Part shown: in pieces, positions 34,368 to 37,234 of the stretch
Layout: the number at the start of each line of letters is the position of its first letter
Numbering within the stretch: position 1 is the stretch's first letter
Source of the DNA: an uncultured marine group I thaumarchaeote
GTDB taxonomy: Archaea > Thermoproteota > Nitrososphaeria > Nitrososphaerales > Nitrosopumilaceae
Length of the DNA stretch: 37,234 nt
Direction: 5' to 3'
Assembly (NCBI GenBank): GCA_902590655.1
Contig: CACIXQ010000009.1
Location: forward strand, 1-37,234
The notes under the pieces: model-generated
Told to the model about the DNA's origin: nothing
Databases searched by the model: none
What the model saw: only the letters and a program-made list of their open reading frames with translations
Position numbers and translations under genes: made by a program

Positions 34368-34394
34368 ATGATACTCCGCATTTAGTGTGTTTTA

Positions 34395-34688
34395 TTATTT
34401 GGCATTTTCTAGTTTTTCAAGCCTTTCCTTGATCATATCTATCTCTGACTTTGTACTAAGCGTATATAGACCACTCTCTACTTTACCGCCTTCGACCATT
34501 TTCTGAATCCGTTTTAATGTATTTCTGTGTCGTTCGTACGAGTTGATGATGATCTCATACAGTTCTCTGTCCTTACTCTTGTCTATCTTGAACAACTTTT
34601 CCATATTCTCAGTATGATCATCAATCTCAGTGATGGTCGTGTCGATGTATTGCCTTACTTCCTTAATTCTTTCAGATTCGTCAGACAT
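34395..34688 (-). CDS. Small helical protein, unknown
   Basis: 97 residues, almost wholly helical and charged, with coiled-coil character (SERIKEVRQYIDTTITEID, IDMIKERLEKLENAK). No Cys, no membrane segment. It begins six bases after the stop of the HEPN-like gene on the same strand, so the two are very probably one operon and may interact. Not recognised. Confidence 0.65.
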   Translation of the reverse strand: MSDESERIKEVRQYIDTTITEIDDHTENMEKLFKIDKSKDRELYEIIINSYERHRNTLKRIQKMVEGGKVESGLYTLSTKSEIDMIKERLEKLENAK

Positions 34689-34694
34689 TACTTC

Positions 34695-35117
34695 TCATCT
34701 GTTTTTTATTTTATCTAAAGCTGAGTATGTTTTTAGTACGCATTGCCTGTATTTTTCAAATTTTTTACTTCCACCTATCTTTGGTGTATGACCAAGATAG
34801 TTTAACTCCCTGATGTAATTGCCAATCCTTTGCTCATTAGGTTCCAACTTATGCGCATACCTAGTTCTGATACTATTTATCAATCCGATGTTTTTTTTGA
34901 TGTTACCTTTGATCAGACCAGATTCTGATAATATGTCCATTTTGAGATCTGTTGTAAACCGCGTACTATCAATTGATTTTGAAGGGATATTGAATCGTTT
35001 TTCTAAGATTCTATCTATTGTGTTTTCAATATAGATATGACCTACTATGAACAAGTCACGTTCATTTGTCGTCTCTAAAATCTTGCTTAACTCAGAGATA
35101 GAGAGTGATTTTTGCAT
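34695..35117 (-). CDS. HEPN-like protein, putative
   Basis: 140 residues, all-helical. The segment SIRTRYAHKL has R84-x4-H89, which fits the R-x4-6-H signature of HEPN-domain ribonucleases and related MltR/DUF4145-type proteins. The N-terminal region (LFIVGHIYIENTIDRILEKRF) is also typical of that fold. HEPN proteins often act as toxins or in RNA defence, but housekeeping members exist. The adjoining 97-residue helical gene is not a recognised antitoxin. Function is therefore uncertain. Confidence 0.6.
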   Translation of the reverse strand: MQKSLSISELSKILETTNERDLFIVGHIYIENTIDRILEKRFNIPSKSIDSTRFTTDLKMDILSESGLIKGNIKKNIGLINSIRTRYAHKLEPNEQRIGNYIRELNYLGHTPKIGGSKKFEKYRQCVLKTYSALDKIKNR

Positions 35118-35179
35118 GATTACTGTGGTTTCTTCCTCTAAGTATAATTAACGGTGTGGAAGTTAAAATCCATAAGAAT

Positions 35180-35545
35180 ATGTCATATAGAGGAGACCGA
35201 GAAATGCACGATGCCACTTGTGGAGATTGTGGCAAACAATGCCAAGTTCCATTTGAGCCACGACAGGATAAGCCAGTTTACTGTGGTGACTGCTTCCAGA
35301 AACATAAACCACAAAACCGAGGTGGCGGAAGATTTGGTGGCAGAGGAGGCTCAGGTGGCAGAGGTGGCGGAAGATTTGGTGGCAGAGGTGGCTCTGGCGG
35401 AAGAGGTGGATTTAACCGAAGACCACGAGAAATGCACAAGGCAACTTGTGGGGATTGTGGTAAGGAATGTGAAGTTCCATTCGAGCCAAAAGGAGACAAG
35501 CCAGTCTATTGTAGCGAATGTTTTCAAAGTCATAAAAGAAATTAA
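35180..35545 (+). CDS. Zinc-ribbon protein with central RGG/Gly-rich linker
   Basis: 121 residues from the ATG at 35180; a GTG at 35156 would add eight. Two near-identical ~30-residue zinc-ribbon units (ATCGDCGKQC ... VYCGDCFQKH and ATCGDCGKEC ... VYCSECFQSH), each CxxC-CxxC, flank about 40 residues of RGG, GGRFGG and SGGRGG repeats. RGG boxes bind RNA in eukaryotic proteins. This suggests a small RNA-binding or RNP protein. A TATA-like AGTATAATT lies about 35 bases upstream. The other reading frame over the same DNA is a repeat-driven shadow. Confidence 0.85.
   Translation: MSYRGDREMHDATCGDCGKQCQVPFEPRQDKPVYCGDCFQKHKPQNRGGGRFGGRGGSGGRGGGRFGGRGGSGGRGGFNRRPREMHKATCGDCGKECEVPFEPKGDKPVYCSECFQSHKRN
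35320..35412 (+). repeat. Gly/Arg-coding direct repeats
   Basis: Two long direct copies of GGTGGCGGAAGATTTGGTGG with GGCAGAGG-type fillers encode the RGG linker. The duplicated flanking ribbons suggest the gene arose by internal duplication. Confidence 0.8.
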
Positions 35546-35575
35546 AAATAACATAACTTCATGTTTTATTAGATC

Positions 35576-35677
35576 ATGAATGAGCTAATCGCTATCTTAT
35601 GTGTCGCATGTCTTGCTGGCGGTTGGGTTCTCTTTATGATTGGTAGAAAGAAGCGTAAAGAATCAGAATCAAAATAA
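35576..35677 (+). CDS. 33-residue membrane microprotein
   Basis: An ATG-started frame 30 bases after the RGG gene. One hydrophobic span (IAILCVACLAGGWVLFMIG), then a basic tail (RKKRKESESK). Two Cys lie within the span. The tail is predicted to be cytoplasmic. It is AT-poor compared with the surrounding intergenic DNA and looks coded. Function unknown. Confidence 0.5.
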   Translation: MNELIAILCVACLAGGWVLFMIGRKKRKESESK

Positions 35678-35697
35678 GTTTGATTATACAACCATTT

Positions 35698-35708
35698 AGT
35701 TTATTATA
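35698..35708 (+). promoter_or_regulatory. TATA box of the DoxX gene
   Basis: AGTTTATTATA-type sequence centred 26 bases before the ATG at 35729. It supports ATG over the in-frame TTG at 35723. Confidence 0.5.
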
Positions 35709-35728
35709 ACATTAAAAAAAAATTGAGT

Positions 35729-36145
35729 ATGGATGCAAGTCTAAGCCAGAGCAAACTTCATGACATTGCCAACATGGGCATGCGTGCAGCAATTGGCGTA
35801 ATTTTCATCGTGCATGGAGCTGGCAAGTTTAATGAGGGCTTTGTCGGATTTTTGACAGGAGGTCTTGGACTTCCTGCTGAGATGCAAATTCCAATTGCAC
35901 TAGCAGAAATGGTTCCGGGTATACTACTCCTAATAGGAATTTGTACAAGGATGTCTGCTTCCCTACTTGCGATAGTCATGCTTGGTGCAATATTCTTTGT
36001 CAAACAAGCTGGCAGTTTAACCGGAGAGCGAGGATTTGAATTTGATCTAATATTACTTGCATCATGTTTAGTTGTGATAGTTGCCGGACCTGGAAAAGTT
36101 TCTGTATCCCATGCAATAAAGAAACTACCTCGATGGTTACACTAG
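35729..36145 (+). CDS. DoxX-family membrane protein
   Basis: 138 residues with four hydrophobic segments. The family pattern is clear: RAAIGVIFIVHGAGKF at the first span, GLPAEMQIPIALAEMVPGILLLIG in the second (cited by its landmarks GLPAEM and AEMVPG), then a FDLILLASCL span. DoxX-like proteins are linked to quinone or thiosulfate oxidation in some archaea and to redox stress in bacteria. Here no DoxD or partner is adjacent, so role is open. Confidence 0.88.
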   Translation: MDASLSQSKLHDIANMGMRAAIGVIFIVHGAGKFNEGFVGFLTGGLGLPAEMQIPIALAEMVPGILLLIGICTRMSASLLAIVMLGAIFFVKQAGSLTGERGFEFDLILLASCLVVIVAGPGKVSVSHAIKKLPRWLH

Positions 36146-36180
36146 TCAAGTTACCTCTATGAACAAGTTATAGGATTGTT

Positions 36181-36193
36181 TTTTATATAATAC
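36181..36193 (+). promoter_or_regulatory. TATA box of the secreted-protein gene
   Basis: TTTTATATAATAC is centred about 23 bases before the ATG at 36209. A strong match, with no Shine-Dalgarno site. Confidence 0.6.
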
Positions 36194-36208
36194 AAAAACT
36201 GGTAAATC

Positions 36209-36892
36209 ATGAAGTATACGGCAAAAATTACAATTGCAGCAATCTTAGTAATTGGCGCGTTTTCAATATCAATTCTAACAGTTCCCGCCTTTGCAGAATG
36301 GGACAAATTCAACTACCCGGAAATACAAGGAACTATTCCTATTTCATCTGGAGATGACTTTAATCAAAAAAATACAATTGCTCTATCTGTTGCAATGGCA
36401 GTTGGTGAGAATTCTGTTTCGGATGGAAAGGCAATGTATGCAAAATTGTCAAATGTCAATGGATTTCTTGTCCACAAAGTCATGTTGATTACTGAAGACC
36501 ATGGATATTACAAAGTACTAGTTGACGCAGGAAACGGCGAGACACTCTATGTCTCTGATATGATAAAAAAGGATTACAGCCACAAGAAAGCTTCAAATGA
36601 AAAATACAATGAAAAAATGAAAAACTACTACAAGGGAATGACTGACGAGCAGATAGCAGAGAAGAAGCGTCAGTTCAAGGAGATGGGTGAAGCATACAAA
36701 TCATTATCAATACAGGACAGAGCCACCATGATTATTCACTTTATGCAGATGAAGATGCAATGGGATACAATGTCTGATGACGAAAAGGCACAAAAGAAGA
36801 CAGAGATGAAACAGATGTTCCAGGAATATCTTCCTCTAACACTTGAAGAAAAGAAGCAAAAGCTTCAAGAATATATCCAGTCGCTAAATTAA
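36209..36892 (+). CDS. Secreted protein of unknown function
   Basis: 227 residues. A classical Sec signal peptide covers about residues 1-29 (basic MKYTAK, hydrophobic core, cleavage after VPAFA). Residues ~40-115 are a beta-rich domain (NGFLVHKVMLITEDHGYYKVLVDAGNG, cited by landmarks) possibly similar to PepSY-type folds. The C-terminal ~100 residues are highly charged helices (YKGMTDEQIAEKKRQFKEM). There is no C-terminal anchor or sorting signal. Function unknown. Confidence 0.8.
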   Translation: MKYTAKITIAAILVIGAFSISILTVPAFAEWDKFNYPEIQGTIPISSGDDFNQKNTIALSVAMAVGENSVSDGKAMYAKLSNVNGFLVHKVMLITEDHGYYKVLVDAGNGETLYVSDMIKKDYSHKKASNEKYNEKMKNYYKGMTDEQIAEKKRQFKEMGEAYKSLSIQDRATMIIHFMQMKMQWDTMSDDEKAQKKTEMKQMFQEYLPLTLEEKKQKLQEYIQSLN

Positions 36893-36894
36893 TT

Positions 36895-37170
36895 CTACTT
36901 TGTTAATTTCTTAAATTTTTCAATATCGTCGTGTGATAAGGTCTGAACCATTCTCAAAGGATTTACCAGATCCTCAATTATTTCATATAATATTCCGTCA
37001 CCATCACTAAACTGAACAACCAGTCTATCTCCTGAATTTGCAACAATTATTGAGCTGACTTTTTCTTTGTTGGGCGTACCAACCTGACCCATCTCGCGGT
37101 AGTAGCCATCGATTCTGTCCTTTCTTTCCTTCCATTCTTTTTGTGTCGAATCGTCGTAAGGAGCGGTCAT
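36895..37170 (-). CDS. Small protein, unknown
   Basis: 91 residues, soluble. A charged helical N-terminus (STQKEWKERKDRIDGYYREM) is followed by a beta-rich middle (SSIIVANSGDRLVVQFSDGDG) and a helical end. No Cys or membrane segment. It is convergent with the secreted-protein gene, two bases between stops. I do not recognise a family. Confidence 0.6.
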   Translation of the reverse strand: MTAPYDDSTQKEWKERKDRIDGYYREMGQVGTPNKEKVSSIIVANSGDRLVVQFSDGDGILYEIIEDLVNPLRMVQTLSHDDIEKFKKLTK

Positions 37171-37234
37171 GATATTCTGATAGTATGGAGTTAGATAAAC
37201 CTGTTTTTACTATTGTATTATTTCATTAATCTTT

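Noticed and set aside
35154-35579. A 141-residue frame in another phase over the RGG/zinc-ribbon gene
   Set aside because: Its Val/Ala/Glu repeats are a shifted reading of the RGG-coding repeats. The in-phase gene has matched zinc ribbons at both ends.
1-37234. tRNA or rRNA genes, insertion sequences or prophage genes
   Set aside because: None was seen on either strand. The gaps are short and AT-rich, with no cloverleaf-like T-arm patterns and no transposase, integrase or capsid motifs.

Overview
This 37 kb window looks like a chromosomal segment of an ammonia-oxidising thaumarchaeon (Nitrososphaerota, probably the marine Nitrosopumilales / Marine Group I). The DNA is AT-rich. Archaeal markers include an Alba protein, deoxyhypusine synthase, CofE (coenzyme F420), an archaeal/eukaryal-type ProRS, inositol-1-phosphate synthase, a DRG-type GTPase, the repair protein NreA, a Dpo4-type polymerase and an archaeosortase. 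Many genes have a TATA-like box about 24-30 bases before the start codon and no Shine-Dalgarno site, as expected for archaeal leaderless mRNAs. I see no rRNA, tRNA, transposon, prophage or CRISPR array.

Layout. (1) 1-4.9 kb: a HAD phosphatase and ArgRS, a divergent DRG GTPase, then a collagen-like gene with 69 uninterrupted Gly-X-Y triplets. (2) 4.9-11.8 kb: a TPR protein and a sulfur/redox group: two-domain rhodanese, siroheme sulfite/nitrite reductase, Thi4 thiazole synthase with a translationally coupled unknown protein, thioredoxin reductase and a TusA-like sulfur carrier. (3) 11.8-14.2 kb: PHP phosphoesterase, CofE and a SerB-like HAD protein, which with tusA form one minus-strand run. 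(4) 14.2-16.8 kb: a small Cys protein, a lysine-rich chromatin-like protein with a half SWIB domain, ProRS, a small membrane protein and an unlisted 33-residue Cys-rich microprotein. (5) 16.8-19.1 kb: egtB and egtD, tail to tail, for ergothioneine. (6) 19.2-27.8 kb: an orphan peptide-type ABC ATPase, SMC, inositol-1-phosphate synthase, deoxyhypusine synthase, an Alba protein with an acidic repeat tail, and a Dpo4-type polymerase. (7) 27.8-31.4 kb: archaeosortase, NreA, two small zinc-finger proteins and a membrane-anchored DsbA-like oxidoreductase. (8) 31.4-37.2 kb: mostly small and poorly characterised genes, including a flavin-binding protein, SpoIIM-like and DoxX membrane proteins, an HEPN-like protein, an RGG/zinc-ribbon protein, several microproteins and a secreted protein.

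How the genes may work together. Sulfur handling is the clearest theme: rhodanese, TusA, siroheme reductase, Thi4, TrxB and, further along, EgtB/EgtD. A second theme is genome maintenance: SMC, Alba, the SWIB/Lys-rich protein, and two proteins (Dpo4 and NreA) that both end in a PCNA-binding motif. No single defence or mobile system is evident. The best candidates for undescribed biology are the collagen-like protein, the Thi4 partner protein, the Lys-rich/SWIB protein, the Ser-type archaeosortase and the cluster of microproteins.
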